A DNA stretch of 64,000 nucleotides, from positions 1 through 64,000 of the forward strand of contig NZ_VULO01000010.1 in NCBI RefSeq assembly GCF_009696615.1, given 5' to 3'. Source of the DNA: Scrofimicrobium canadense (GTDB lineage: Bacteria > Actinomycetota > Actinomycetes > Actinomycetales > Actinomycetaceae). Below the pieces are notes generated by a model, which worked only from the letters and a program-made list of their open reading frames with translations, ran no database searches and was not told where the DNA came from. Position 1 is the stretch's first letter; the number at the start of each line of letters is the position of its first letter. The translations under genes and the position numbers were made by a program. Shown piece after piece: positions 35,823 through 45,372 of this stretch.

Positions 35823-36555
35823 TCTGAGCAATCACGGCAGGAGTCTCTTCCCACCCGGCAACTTCGATAGTAGGCCACCCTGCAGCGCGTACGGGGTAGT
35901 CGTTCCCCGATGGATCAAGTCGGTCCCCCACAAAAAGCATGCGTTCTTTAGCAATTCTTGTCACTTCAACCAGTTTCGACATCCCATATGCTTTGTCGAC
36001 ACCTCGCGCAGTGATATCGACGGAAGTTGAGCCACCAGACCGAACCTCAAGGTCAGGGACATCAACTGCGACGGCTTTTGCCAAAGCATGCTTCTTGTCT
36101 CCCGTAGGGTCCCAGGCCCTCTTGGCTTCGATAGGAGCCTGCTGTCCTAGTGCAGAAAAAGTGATCTGAGACAACCGGTCTTCGATCACAGGACCCCACG
36201 TCCGTTTCTCATTGAGTCCTAGTTTTTCAGCATGGGTACGCAGCGAATGAATCGCGCGGCTCTTTTGCTCATCGGTAAGATTATGTGCGTATTTTTCGAC
36301 CCACTGTCCACTCTCATACCGCATATACCTAGTTCCGCAGGTTGGCATTAGATGTAAATCGGTCAAAAGTACGTCTGGGGCTTCCAAGCCAGCAAGTAAC
36401 TGAGAGCGAAATTGGTCAAAATTCCCTCCACTGATAACGCATACGGGAACGCGCTGAAGGAGATCGCGTAATGCCTCAGCAACTTCAGTAGGCAGACTGC
36501 CTTTAGAAGGGGCTAGAGTATCATCGAGATCAAAGGCTACAAGATCGTACAGCAT
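35809..36555 (-). CDS. HAD-IIB family phosphatase
   Basis: Cof/phosphomannomutase-like HAD hydrolase of 248 residues. Motif I is AFDLDDTLAPS, motif II CVISGGNF, and motif IV LFVGDRLDPSGNDYPV. The cap domain lies between about 90 and 185. Substrate probably a sugar phosphate, not determinable. TAAAGT six bases before ATG fits a leaderless message; the gene is divergent from the nucleoside phosphorylase gene by 38 bases. Confidence 0.85.
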   Translation of the reverse strand: MLYDLVAFDLDDTLAPSKGSLPTEVAEALRDLLQRVPVCVISGGNFDQFRSQLLAGLEAPDVLLTDLHLMPTCGTRYMRYESGQWVEKYAHNLTDEQKSRAIHSLRTHAEKLGLNEKRTWGPVIEDRLSQITFSALGQQAPIEAKRAWDPTGDKKHALAKAVAVDVPDLEVRSGGSTSVDITARGVDKAYGMSKLVEVTRIAKERMLFVGDRLDPSGNDYPVRAAGWPTIEVAGWEETPAVIAQIIAE

Positions 36556-36593
36556 GAGGTCACTTTAGCCGCTCCATCGAAAGCGAGGATGCC

Positions 36594-37301
36594 ATGCCCA
36601 CAGCACACATCAATGCCGAGAGCACAGATTTTGCGCCCGCTGTCCTAATGCCCGGTGATCCAAAAAGAGCTCAACGCATTGCCGAGCAGCTTTTAGACTC
36701 TCCAAAAAAAGTGACTGATGTTCGGGGAATGCTCGGGTTTACTGGCACATACCAAGGTCAACCACTTTCTGTAATGGGATCTGGAATGGGACAGCCCTCC
36801 ATTGGAATCTATGCAAACGAACTCTACAAGTTTTTTGGCGTGCAACGGATCATTCGCGTGGGCACATGTGGAGGAATATCGGCCGACGTTCACGTTGGAG
36901 ATATTGTTCTTGCAGCAGGCGCGCACACAGACTCTAACTTCAACCAAGCTCGCATTCCAGGCATCTACTTTTCTGCGATTGCTTCGGCGAATCTTCTTAT
37001 TGCTGCTGCGGCTGCTCATACAAACGAGACTCCACTTCATATTGGAACCATTGTTTCTCGTGACCACTTCTATGCGTCAACTCCGGGGCAAAATGAAGGT
37101 TTGGCAGACTATGGAGTTCTCGGTGTTGAGATGGAAACAGCCGCGCTCTATGGAATCGCAGCGCAGTACCATACTGAGGCTCTTACAGTGCTCACTGTTT
37201 CAGATCATCTTTTTGATGACACCTATGAAATGACCGCTTCTGAAAGAGAATCAACATTCCAGGGTGCGCTCAAACTGGCTGTAGCAGCAGCCCTGGTATA
37301 A
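36594..37301 (+). CDS. deoD: Purine-nucleoside phosphorylase, DeoD type
   Basis: Hexameric phosphorylase splitting purine (deoxy)nucleosides to base and (deoxy)ribose 1-phosphate for salvage. Family features: APAVLMPGDPKRAQRIAEQ at the N-terminus (phosphate site), MGQPSIGIYANEL, GVLGVEMETAALYGIA, and the catalytic Asp in TVSDHLF. The 235-residue length is exact for DeoD. ATG preceded by GAGGA. A small membrane-protein gene follows after five bases. Confidence 0.95.
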   Translation: MPTAHINAESTDFAPAVLMPGDPKRAQRIAEQLLDSPKKVTDVRGMLGFTGTYQGQPLSVMGSGMGQPSIGIYANELYKFFGVQRIIRVGTCGGISADVHVGDIVLAAGAHTDSNFNQARIPGIYFSAIASANLLIAAAAAHTNETPLHIGTIVSRDHFYASTPGQNEGLADYGVLGVEMETAALYGIAAQYHTEALTVLTVSDHLFDDTYEMTASERESTFQGALKLAVAAALV

Positions 37302-37306
37302 GAAAT

Positions 37307-37654
37307 ATGCGACTTTTAGAGGTTCTCGATTTTGCTGCGTTACTGTCGTTTTTCGCCCTTTTGCTCTTAGCCTTCGGATTCGATTTCCACCTATCACGCT
37401 CAGTTGTACGTCGTCACAAAGGGCGAGCGAAATTTTTCGTAGGTATAAGTATTCTGGGAGAGATCGCGGCAGCAACAGGAATGGGACTCACATGGTTTGC
37501 ACTTTTCTTAGATGAACCTTCGCAAAATGTGGACGGATTATTAGTCTTTGTTCCCGGTACGATTGCATGCCTTTGCATTATTCTTCTCACAATCGAAAAC
37601 TCCATCACGCGTTTTCGACTCATCGACGAGGAGGAAGATGACTTCGACGATTAA
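37307..37654 (+). CDS. Small uncharacterised membrane protein
   Basis: A 115-residue protein with about three hydrophobic segments (roughly 5-28, 43-67 and 78-97) and a strongly acidic tail (DEEEDDFDD). Not recognised. Starting five bases after deoD it is likely translated from the same message, though no functional link to nucleoside salvage is visible. Confidence 0.6.
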   Translation: MRLLEVLDFAALLSFFALLLLAFGFDFHLSRSVVRRHKGRAKFFVGISILGEIAAATGMGLTWFALFLDEPSQNVDGLLVFVPGTIACLCIILLTIENSITRFRLIDEEEDDFDD

Positions 37655-37765
37655 ATGCAGGCGTATGCTCTGGCATATTCTGGCTGCGCAGCTATCTTTT
37701 CCCCTTATGAAGGACTTCACAAGCCACCTTTCTCAGAGAGAACACGACTATGCAGGAGGCCACGG

Positions 37766-39016
37766 GTGAGGGATATAGCTTCTCTGGATTCACCGAGAAA
37801 ACACATAGTCAACGGTGCACGCCAGGCTTTTCTTACCCGAGGATACGACGGTGCATCTATGCGGGTCATGACCGATTATACTGGCTATTCCCAAGCAGGT
37901 ATTTCCCACTACTTTCAATCGAAATCTGATCTTCTCATAGCCGTAGTTGAAGAGTCGTCGACTATAGTCCTCGATTCTCTTGCAGTCGATGAGTCAGTCG
38001 ATGACATCACCGCATTATTTAAAGTGTGGAGAACACTCACGAGACATCGAGACCATGTGGCAGTGAGAACCGTGGTTATCTCAGAAGCATCAAAAAAAGG
38101 TCATCCTGCCACTGATATCGCCGCAGAAACAATGAATGCTCTCAAGAGATCATTGACGAAGCGCTTTCCTACGGTCAAACAACCCCAGATATTCGCTGAT
38201 ATTTTCGAAGGGCTGATGAAAGCCTGGCTTTATCAGCCTCATCTGGACGGAGGAACTCTACTGCGTGATGCTCACTTAGCGCTGAGTACAGCGAACGAGA
38301 CGGTCGCTGCATCAATCTTTACTCCGGAGACAAGTGAGGATTTCTCCTACGAACTTGAAAGGCTTACTCGCGAGATTTTCATAGATACGGCCGTAGATGC
38401 CGATGAAAAGACCACTGATATTATCAATGCAGCCACCGAGATCTTCGGTCAGCAAGGCTACATTGGAGGGTCTCTTCGCGACATTGCCAGCAAAGTGGGA
38501 ATAAGCCATCCCGCATTGCTTCGTCGGTACCACACCAAGGATGATCTACTCAAGGCTGTTCTCAGAAGACAACCAGAGTTCTCGCTGTCCACCATGGGAG
38601 CCAGGACTCCCCGTGAGGCCGCGATCAAGCTGGTCAAATATAGCGGGGCTGCCGAAAATATACCGGGATATATTCCGCTTCATACGACTTTAGAAGCACG
38701 CTCATTTCAACCTGGAACTAGTCACCATGCTTTTGCAAAGCACCGTTTTGAGTCAAGAAACGCTCTCCATAACCATATATTTTCCGCTATTGGCGACGGT
38801 GGACTCATAAGATCGGATCTCAGTGCTAAGCACCAGAGTCGTATATTCCAAGCTTTGCGTGATGGCGTTTATATCCGTTGGACTTTTGATCAGATTCCGG
38901 GTTCCACACAACTGTCATTGGCCCACTATCTCAATCTCATCCTCGTTCCGCCGCTCACTGAGATTGAGCTTGCATCACTCGGTATAGATTCTAACGATCT
39001 CCATAACGCTAGTTAG
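37766..39016 (+). CDS. Double TetR-family transcriptional regulator
   Basis: One polypeptide of about 416 residues containing two complete TetR-type modules. The first helix-turn-helix (about residues 9-58) includes ARQAFLTRGYDGASMRVM and ISHYFQSKSDLL; the second (about 215-265) includes ATEIFGQQGYIGGSLRDIA and LLRRYHTKDDLL. Each is followed by its own ligand-binding-like helical domain. The frame is open 37 codons further upstream, but GTG at 37766 has AGGAGG six bases before it. TetR proteins normally act as dimers of single-module chains, so this may be a covalent pseudo-dimer. Targets unknown. Confidence 0.85.
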   Translation: MRDIASLDSPRKHIVNGARQAFLTRGYDGASMRVMTDYTGYSQAGISHYFQSKSDLLIAVVEESSTIVLDSLAVDESVDDITALFKVWRTLTRHRDHVAVRTVVISEASKKGHPATDIAAETMNALKRSLTKRFPTVKQPQIFADIFEGLMKAWLYQPHLDGGTLLRDAHLALSTANETVAASIFTPETSEDFSYELERLTREIFIDTAVDADEKTTDIINAATEIFGQQGYIGGSLRDIASKVGISHPALLRRYHTKDDLLKAVLRRQPEFSLSTMGARTPREAAIKLVKYSGAAENIPGYIPLHTTLEARSFQPGTSHHAFAKHRFESRNALHNHIFSAIGDGGLIRSDLSAKHQSRIFQALRDGVYIRWTFDQIPGSTQLSLAHYLNLILVPPLTEIELASLGIDSNDLHNAS

Positions 39017-40464
39017 AATCGCATCTGTACAGTATTTGCTTCAATGGGTTTTGGCAGTGCGGTTGTTCCCTTCAGGTATGCATCGACCTCAGAGGCTACT
39101 GATCGTCCCTCAGCAATAGCCCACACCACCAGTGATTGACCTCGGCCTGCGTCACCTGCTACGAAAACTCCGGGGACTGAGGACTGGAACGAATGATCTC
39201 TAGCGATTGTTCCTCTCTCGGTGATGTCGATCCCCAATTGCGATGTGATGATATCGGTTTCAGGGCCGACGAAGCCCATTGCCAGAAGTACCAAGTCAGC
39301 ATCAAGTATCTCTTCGCTGCCTTCAACCGGTCGAAAATTCTCGGCGTCTGCGATAACCAAAGCCTCAATCTTGCCTTCTGAGCTGCTCTGCGCCTCAACA
39401 GTAGCTTTTGAGTATTTTCTGGTTCCGCCTTCTTGATGCGAAGAGGACACACGATACGTCATGGGATAGGTTGGCCACGGTTGATTGAGCGGTCGTTCTT
39501 CAGGAGGGCGCGGAGTAATTTCAATATTGAGTACAGATTTCGCACCCTGCCTCAATGATGTACCTACACAGTCAGAACCAGTATCACCTCCGCCTATGAC
39601 GACAACGTTCTTTCCCTCAGCACTGATCGGATCTAACACTCGTTCCCCAGCCACTTGATCGTTGGCACGATGCAGGAAATCCATGGCAAAATGGATGCCT
39701 TCAGCTTCCCTGCCAACAATCGGAAGATCACGAGGAATTGTCGATCCAACTGCAATAATTACGGCATCGTAGCGATCTCGCAATTCGGCCCAGGAAATAT
39801 CTCGGCCGATCTCAACACCGCACCGAAACCTAGTGCCTTCCTCTTCCATTTGGGCAATGCGACGATCGACAAATTGTTTTTCCAGTTTGAAATTAGGAAT
39901 TCCATAGCGCAACAGTCCTCCTGGTTTAGAGTCCCGTTCAAAAATTGCCACCGTATGCCCAGATCTGGTGAGTTGCTGGGCCGCAGCCAATCCGGAAGGT
40001 CCCGATCCAACAACTGCAACCGTGTGCCCGGTGAGACGCTCAGGAATTTGTGGCACAACGTAGTCACGCTGATATGCCTCTTCAATAATGGAGATTTCAA
40101 TGTTCTTAATTGTTACCGGAGGTCGAGATATTCCTAGAACACAGGCAGTCTCACATGGTGCTGGGCATACACGGCCGGTGAATTCGGGGAAATTATTGGT
40201 TGCATGGAGGCGATCAGAAGCCTGCTCCCACTCCCCTTTCCACACAAGATCGTTCCATTCAGGTATGAGATTGCCGAGGGGACATCCGTTGTGGCAGAAA
40301 GGCACACCGCAATCCATACAGCGCGATGCCTGGCGATGCAGCATAACCTGGTCAATATCAAGTGCATCGTGTACTTCGCTATAGTCCAGAAGGCGAAGAG
40401 GAACTTCGCGGTCTTTCGGTAACTCGCGTTCGGGAACCTTTATGAAACCCCGTGGATCAGCCAT
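39013..40464 (-). CDS. gltD: Glutamate synthase small subunit
   Basis: NADPH-dependent beta subunit supplying electrons for glutamate formation. N-terminal Fe-S cysteines (CMDCGVPFCHNGCPLGNLIP, then CPAPCETACVLG), an FAD-binding GSGPSGLAAAQQL and an NADPH-binding GGGDTGSDCVGTS are present. The 483-residue length is normal. It overlaps the gltB end by eight bases, forming the operon gltB-gltD. Confidence 0.95.
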   Translation of the reverse strand: MADPRGFIKVPERELPKDREVPLRLLDYSEVHDALDIDQVMLHRQASRCMDCGVPFCHNGCPLGNLIPEWNDLVWKGEWEQASDRLHATNNFPEFTGRVCPAPCETACVLGISRPPVTIKNIEISIIEEAYQRDYVVPQIPERLTGHTVAVVGSGPSGLAAAQQLTRSGHTVAIFERDSKPGGLLRYGIPNFKLEKQFVDRRIAQMEEEGTRFRCGVEIGRDISWAELRDRYDAVIIAVGSTIPRDLPIVGREAEGIHFAMDFLHRANDQVAGERVLDPISAEGKNVVVIGGGDTGSDCVGTSLRQGAKSVLNIEITPRPPEERPLNQPWPTYPMTYRVSSSHQEGGTRKYSKATVEAQSSSEGKIEALVIADAENFRPVEGSEEILDADLVLLAMGFVGPETDIITSQLGIDITERGTIARDHSFQSSVPGVFVAGDAGRGQSLVVWAIAEGRSVASEVDAYLKGTTALPKPIEANTVQMRF

Positions 40465-43400
40465 GTGACACCTCCAAAATTCGCTCCCACCCCTCCTGGG
40501 TAAATGCGTCTATTCCTTCTATTTCTGCCTGCTTGAGTGCTTCTGTCATGCGGGCATAATGAGCAGGAAGAACCCTAGTAAATCTGCGGGAAATGACTTC
40601 TACATCGTCTAGTAGTGACCGCGCAACTGCAGACCCCGTTTCTGCCTGGTAATCACGCAAGAGCTTTTCTATTTCCACGCATTCTTCAGCGCTGGGAGCG
40701 TCGAGAAGCAAGTCACCAGCGAGTAGTTCACTGCGAGATAGCTGATTTTCATCAATGTCCAGTACGTATGCGATACCTCCAGACATACCGGCTGCGAAGT
40801 TGCGCCCTGTCGGTCCAAGGATCAGTGCGGTTCCTCCTGTCATGTATTCAAGACCGTGGTCTCCCACTCCTTCAGCGACAACTGTCGCCCCGGAGTTTCG
40901 TACAGCAAACCGCTCTCCCACCAAACCTGCGACAAATAATTCTCCACTAGTTGCCCCATAGGCCAATACGTTCCCAGCAATGACGTTGTCAGACGCTATG
41001 AACCCAGCTTTGTCATCCGGGCGTACTACGACTCGGCCACCTGATAGTCCTTTGGCAACATAATCATTAGCGTCACCATAAACCCTTAGCGTGATCCCGC
41101 GGGCCAAGAATGCTCCAAGAGACTGCCCGGCACTGCCTCGTAAAGTGATGTCAATCGTGCCGGGAGATAATCCCATCTCACCTCGTCTTTTGACTAACTC
41201 ATGGGAAAGCATCGTCCCCACCGAGCGGTTGACATTTTTCACAGAGACTTCCATGCGCACTGGCTCACCATTCTCAAGAGCTGGCATTGCTGTCTCGATC
41301 AGTTTCACATCGAGTGCCTTGCTCAACCCATGGTCTTGAGCTTTCGAACAGTAGAGCGTAGCTCCGGGAGCTGGAAGCGGTTTTGTAAGGAGAGGTGAAA
41401 GGTCCATTCCTGAAGCTTTCCAGTGATCTATTGCTTCCGAAGTGTCAAGGTACTCGACATGCCCCACTAACTCTTGCAAAGTCGAAAAACCCATCTGTGC
41501 CAAGTATTCACGTACCTCTTCTGCGATATAGCGGAAGAAAGTGACGATTTGCTCAGGCTGACCCGCAAATTTCTTCCGCAGTTCGGGACTCTGTGTCGCT
41601 ATACCGGCTGGACACGTGTCCTTCTGGCACACTCGCATGAGGATACACCCAGAGACCACCAGGGGGGCAGTCGCAAATCCAAACTCTTCAGCACCGAGCA
41701 TTGCGCCGACAATCACGTCCCAGCCCGTTTTTAATTGACCGTCAACTTGGACACTAATGCGATCACGGAGATTATTGAGTACCAGGGTTTGTTGGGTTTC
41801 CGCCAATCCGATTTCCCAAGGAGCTCCCGCATGTTTGATTGAAGTCAGAGGCGCTGCTCCGGTCCCGCCGTCGTGTCCAGAAATCAACACGACATCGCCA
41901 TGTGCCTTGGACACACCCGCAGCAATCGTCCCCACACCCACTTCAGAAACAAGCTTGACATGGATGCGTGCCTGCGGATTGGCATTCTTCAAGTCGTGAA
42001 TGAGTTGTTTGAGATCCTCAATCGAGTAAATGTCATGGTGAGGAGGGGGCGAGATCAGACCAACACCTGGGGTGGCTCTACGTGTCTTCGCTACCCAAGG
42101 GTAGACTTTCGGTCCTGGCAACTGTCCACCTTCACCAGGTTTTGCGCCTTGCGCTAGTTTGATCTGAATATCATCAGCGTTCGTCAAATAGTCGATAGTC
42201 ACACCGAAACGCCCTGACGCAACCTGTTTAATAGCAGAACGCCTTGCAGGATCATGCAAGCGTTCTGCGTCTTCGCCCCCCTCGCCAGTATTGGATTTTG
42301 CACCGATCTGGTTCATAGCTATCGCAAGATTCTCGTGAGCTTCCATCGAGATTGATCCATATGACATGGCACCCGTACAAAAACGCGTGACAATCTTCTC
42401 CCAAGGTTCCACCTGTTCAAGGGGAATCGGCTCACGCCCCGTCTCCTTTAAAGTGAAGAGCCCACGAAGAGTCATAAGACGGCGCTGCTGCTCGTTGATA
42501 TGAGATGAATATCGTTTGAACAGTTGATAGTCCTGCGTTCGAGTCGAATGTTGTAGCGTTGCTATCGCTTCAGGGTCAAAGAGATGTGGAGGTCCCTCGC
42601 GACGCCACTGATATTCACCGCCAACGTCAAGATCGCGATACGGAACACGATTCCCCTCTGAAGGATATGCCGCCCGATGTCGCAATGCGACTTCTTCGGC
42701 AATCACATCAAGACCGATACCTCCAAGTGGAGAAGCCGTACCGGTGAAGTATTTTTCGATCACCTCGTGACCAAGACCAGTAGCCTGGAATATTTGCGCC
42801 CCACGGTAAGACATCACTGTCGATATTCCCATTTTCGACATCACTTTGAGCACTCCATTGCCCAGAGCGCGGATGAGGTTTTCCACCGCTTTTTCTGGGC
42901 CAACGCTGCCTAACTCGCCCCGTTTTGCTAGCCCCTCGACAGTTTCCATTGCGAGATAGGGGTTGACGCAGGCACCGCCAAACCCAATAAGGAGAGCGAC
43001 ATGATGAACTTCCCTCACATCGCCAGCTTCTACAACAAGCGAGACCTGCGTTCGTGTGTGGCGCCGAATGAGATGATGATGCACTGCAGAAGTGAGCAAT
43101 AAGGATGGTATTGGAGCTCGTTGAGTATTGCTCTCGCGATCAGAAAGAACGAGGATTGAGACGCCCTCGTCAATTGCCTGATCTACCTCCCTAAATATCT
43201 CTTCCAAGCGTTGTTCTAGTGCTGTCCCCCCACCATCAACGTTGTAAAGCCCTCGAATCACACGTGCAGTAAAACCACTATTGCGTCCGTGATATCGCTG
43301 AACCTTGATGATCTTTGCAAGCTGATCATTGTCAATCACTGGAAATGGAATGAGTAGTTTGCGCGCATGTTCCGGACTGTCATCGAGGATATTTGGCTCC

Positions 43401-44986
43401 GGACCGATTGCTGAGCTTAGTGAGGTCACTAATTTTTCACGGATCGCGTCCAAAGGAGGGTTAGTGACCTGAGCGAAGATTTGGGAGAAATAATCAAAGA
43501 GGAGGCGCGGGCGCGAAGACAATACTGCGATTGGAGTATCTGTCCCCATTGACCCCAGCGGCTCGGCCCCCATGCGCCCCATAGGTGCGACGATGAGTCT
43601 GATTTCTTCGGCCGAGTACCCAAAGATTTCTTGTCGGCGCACCACTGAGGCTGCAGAATGATCGACGTGTTCTCGCGTAGGTAGTTCTTCGAGACGTACA
43701 GACCTATCGTGAATCCATTTTCTGTACGGATGCTCGTTAGCGAGCTGTTCCTTAATATCTTTGTCATTGAGGATCTTTCCCTCAAGCAGATCAACGACGA
43801 ACATGTGTCCGGGACTCAAACGCCCTTTGTGCGTAATCGTCGCCGGATCAAGGTCTAGGACTCCACTTTCAGAAGCGACTACGACTAAGCCATTGTCAGT
43901 GACCCAGTATCTACCTGGACGAAGTCCATTGCGATCGAGCATTGACCCGATGATGTCTCCATCGGTAAATGTGATCGATGCTGGGCCGTCCCAGGGCTCA
44001 ATGAGGGTCGAGTTGAATTCATACATTGCCCTAATATCATCGGGAACATCGCTTTTTTGTTCCCAGGCTTCAGGAACCATCATCTGAGCTACGCGTGGCA
44101 ATGAGCGTCCTGATAGATAAAGCAACTCAAGGACGGCGTTGAACGACGCCGAGTCAGACTCGCCAGGAGTACACACTGGAAGCAGCTGGCTCATGTCCCC
44201 CAGGACTGGAGAGAAAAGCTTACCTTCCCGTGCCGACATCCAGTTCCTGTTGCCCCGGATCGTATTGATTTCTCCATTGTGAGCCATCAGAGAAAAAGGC
44301 TGGGCTAATTCCCACGAAGGAAAAGTATTGGTGGAGAATCGTGAGTGCACTAGTGCCATCTGAGACACGTAGTCTTCAGCATTGAGATCCGGGAAGAAAT
44401 CCGGCAACTGCTGTGTCGTCAACATCCCTTTGTAGACAATTGTCCGTGATGAGAGCGAACAGAAATACACTCCAGCTTCGTGTCGACTTCTCTTCAGCAA
44501 CCTATAAGCTAATCGGTCAAGTTCCACTCCCGAAAGGCTACGACTGTTATGTGTTACGAATAGTTGCAACATACGAGGCATCGCGTTTCTTGCGGTGAGC
44601 CCCACGATTTCCGAGCGTACTGGGACTTCACGCCATCCCAATATCTCGAGTTCCTCCTCGGCGGCAATACGTTCGACATGATCTGTCTGTCGTCCGGCTT
44701 CTACCAGGTCCGGGGACAAATACGCGACTCCTGCCGCATAGTATCGCTGAGGAGGCAGGGGAAAGCCCGCTGTCCTTCGAAAAAAGGAATCAGGAATATG
44801 GGTTAGTATTCCCGCACCATCTCCGCTATCCACTTCAGCTCCAACCGCACCGCGGTGGTCGAGGCGCTCGAGAACCTGGATTGCTTTTTCAACGATGTCG
44901 TGAGTTCCTATACCGCTGAGTGTTGCTACAAATCCCACCCCACACGCATCATGTTCGTATTCGGGAGAATACAAGCCACTAGTCAT
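40457..44986 (-). CDS. gltB: Glutamate synthase large subunit
   Basis: Alpha subunit that moves the glutamine amide nitrogen to 2-oxoglutarate. The N-terminal amidotransferase nucleophile Cys lies in DACGVGF after a short propeptide that should be removed; the FMN-binding synthase domain has AGVSKAHGDVVLISGHDGG, and the Fe-S site is RVCQKDTCPAGIATQ. The C-terminal GXGXG beta-helix follows. About 1509 residues from the ATG at 44986, preferred to an in-frame TTG four codons upstream. A small hairpin (45017-45034) lies in its leader. Confidence 0.96.
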   Translation of the reverse strand: MTSGLYSPEYEHDACGVGFVATLSGIGTHDIVEKAIQVLERLDHRGAVGAEVDSGDGAGILTHIPDSFFRRTAGFPLPPQRYYAAGVAYLSPDLVEAGRQTDHVERIAAEEELEILGWREVPVRSEIVGLTARNAMPRMLQLFVTHNSRSLSGVELDRLAYRLLKRSRHEAGVYFCSLSSRTIVYKGMLTTQQLPDFFPDLNAEDYVSQMALVHSRFSTNTFPSWELAQPFSLMAHNGEINTIRGNRNWMSAREGKLFSPVLGDMSQLLPVCTPGESDSASFNAVLELLYLSGRSLPRVAQMMVPEAWEQKSDVPDDIRAMYEFNSTLIEPWDGPASITFTDGDIIGSMLDRNGLRPGRYWVTDNGLVVVASESGVLDLDPATITHKGRLSPGHMFVVDLLEGKILNDKDIKEQLANEHPYRKWIHDRSVRLEELPTREHVDHSAASVVRRQEIFGYSAEEIRLIVAPMGRMGAEPLGSMGTDTPIAVLSSRPRLLFDYFSQIFAQVTNPPLDAIREKLVTSLSSAIGPEPNILDDSPEHARKLLIPFPVIDNDQLAKIIKVQRYHGRNSGFTARVIRGLYNVDGGGTALEQRLEEIFREVDQAIDEGVSILVLSDRESNTQRAPIPSLLLTSAVHHHLIRRHTRTQVSLVVEAGDVREVHHVALLIGFGGACVNPYLAMETVEGLAKRGELGSVGPEKAVENLIRALGNGVLKVMSKMGISTVMSYRGAQIFQATGLGHEVIEKYFTGTASPLGGIGLDVIAEEVALRHRAAYPSEGNRVPYRDLDVGGEYQWRREGPPHLFDPEAIATLQHSTRTQDYQLFKRYSSHINEQQRRLMTLRGLFTLKETGREPIPLEQVEPWEKIVTRFCTGAMSYGSISMEAHENLAIAMNQIGAKSNTGEGGEDAERLHDPARRSAIKQVASGRFGVTIDYLTNADDIQIKLAQGAKPGEGGQLPGPKVYPWVAKTRRATPGVGLISPPPHHDIYSIEDLKQLIHDLKNANPQARIHVKLVSEVGVGTIAAGVSKAHGDVVLISGHDGGTGAAPLTSIKHAGAPWEIGLAETQQTLVLNNLRDRISVQVDGQLKTGWDVIVGAMLGAEEFGFATAPLVVSGCILMRVCQKDTCPAGIATQSPELRKKFAGQPEQIVTFFRYIAEEVREYLAQMGFSTLQELVGHVEYLDTSEAIDHWKASGMDLSPLLTKPLPAPGATLYCSKAQDHGLSKALDVKLIETAMPALENGEPVRMEVSVKNVNRSVGTMLSHELVKRRGEMGLSPGTIDITLRGSAGQSLGAFLARGITLRVYGDANDYVAKGLSGGRVVVRPDDKAGFIASDNVIAGNVLAYGATSGELFVAGLVGERFAVRNSGATVVAEGVGDHGLEYMTGGTALILGPTGRNFAAGMSGGIAYVLDIDENQLSRSELLAGDLLLDAPSAEECVEIEKLLRDYQAETGSAVARSLLDDVEVISRRFTRVLPAHYARMTEALKQAEIEGIDAFTQEGWERILEVSHG

Positions 44987-45372
44987 TAGAGTCCCCAATC
45001 GAGAGCACCGCTCACCCCTTGAGTAAACTCAAGGTAATGAATTACTAAGGCTAAGGATATGCCTCTCTTGATAACAACCCAGCAAGGTATATCAGAATCC
45101 GGACACATTTCTACACATCTTTGCACATGCTTCAGAGATATGTCGGCATAAAATCCACAAATGCTCTTGACACGCCTCCCTCATAGTTAAAGGTAAAGGT
45201 TCTGTAATTATTATCTTATTTTCAAGGCAAATTCCGTCTCAGTACTGACAAATATTGCTCTCCACCTACTCCTATGCGGAGTGCGCCACAAATCGTCCAG
45301 GCTTCGGTCACACACACTCTTGCTATTGGAGTCGTGACACGATTTACAGAGCACTATCCGAGGGGAGCTCCC
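44987..45372. other. Divergent control region between gltB and carA
   Basis: This AT-richer 386-base stretch must carry promoters for both operons. Seen: CCTTGAG-TAAA-CTCAAGG hairpin at 45017-45034 in the gltB leader; a consensus-like TTGACA at 45167-45172; and TAATTATTATCTTAT at 45205-45219 as a possible carA -10 zone, though the two are too far apart to pair well. No arginine- or pyrimidine-responsive element was recognised. Confidence 0.4.

Noticed and set aside
37655-37765. A longer N-terminus for the double TetR protein starting at 37655
   Set aside because: The added residues show no conserved features, while GTG at 37766 has AGGAGG at ideal spacing.
44987-45372. A pyrimidine or arginine attenuator before carA
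   Set aside because: No PyrR-like stem, leader peptide with regulatory codons or ARG box could be recognised.
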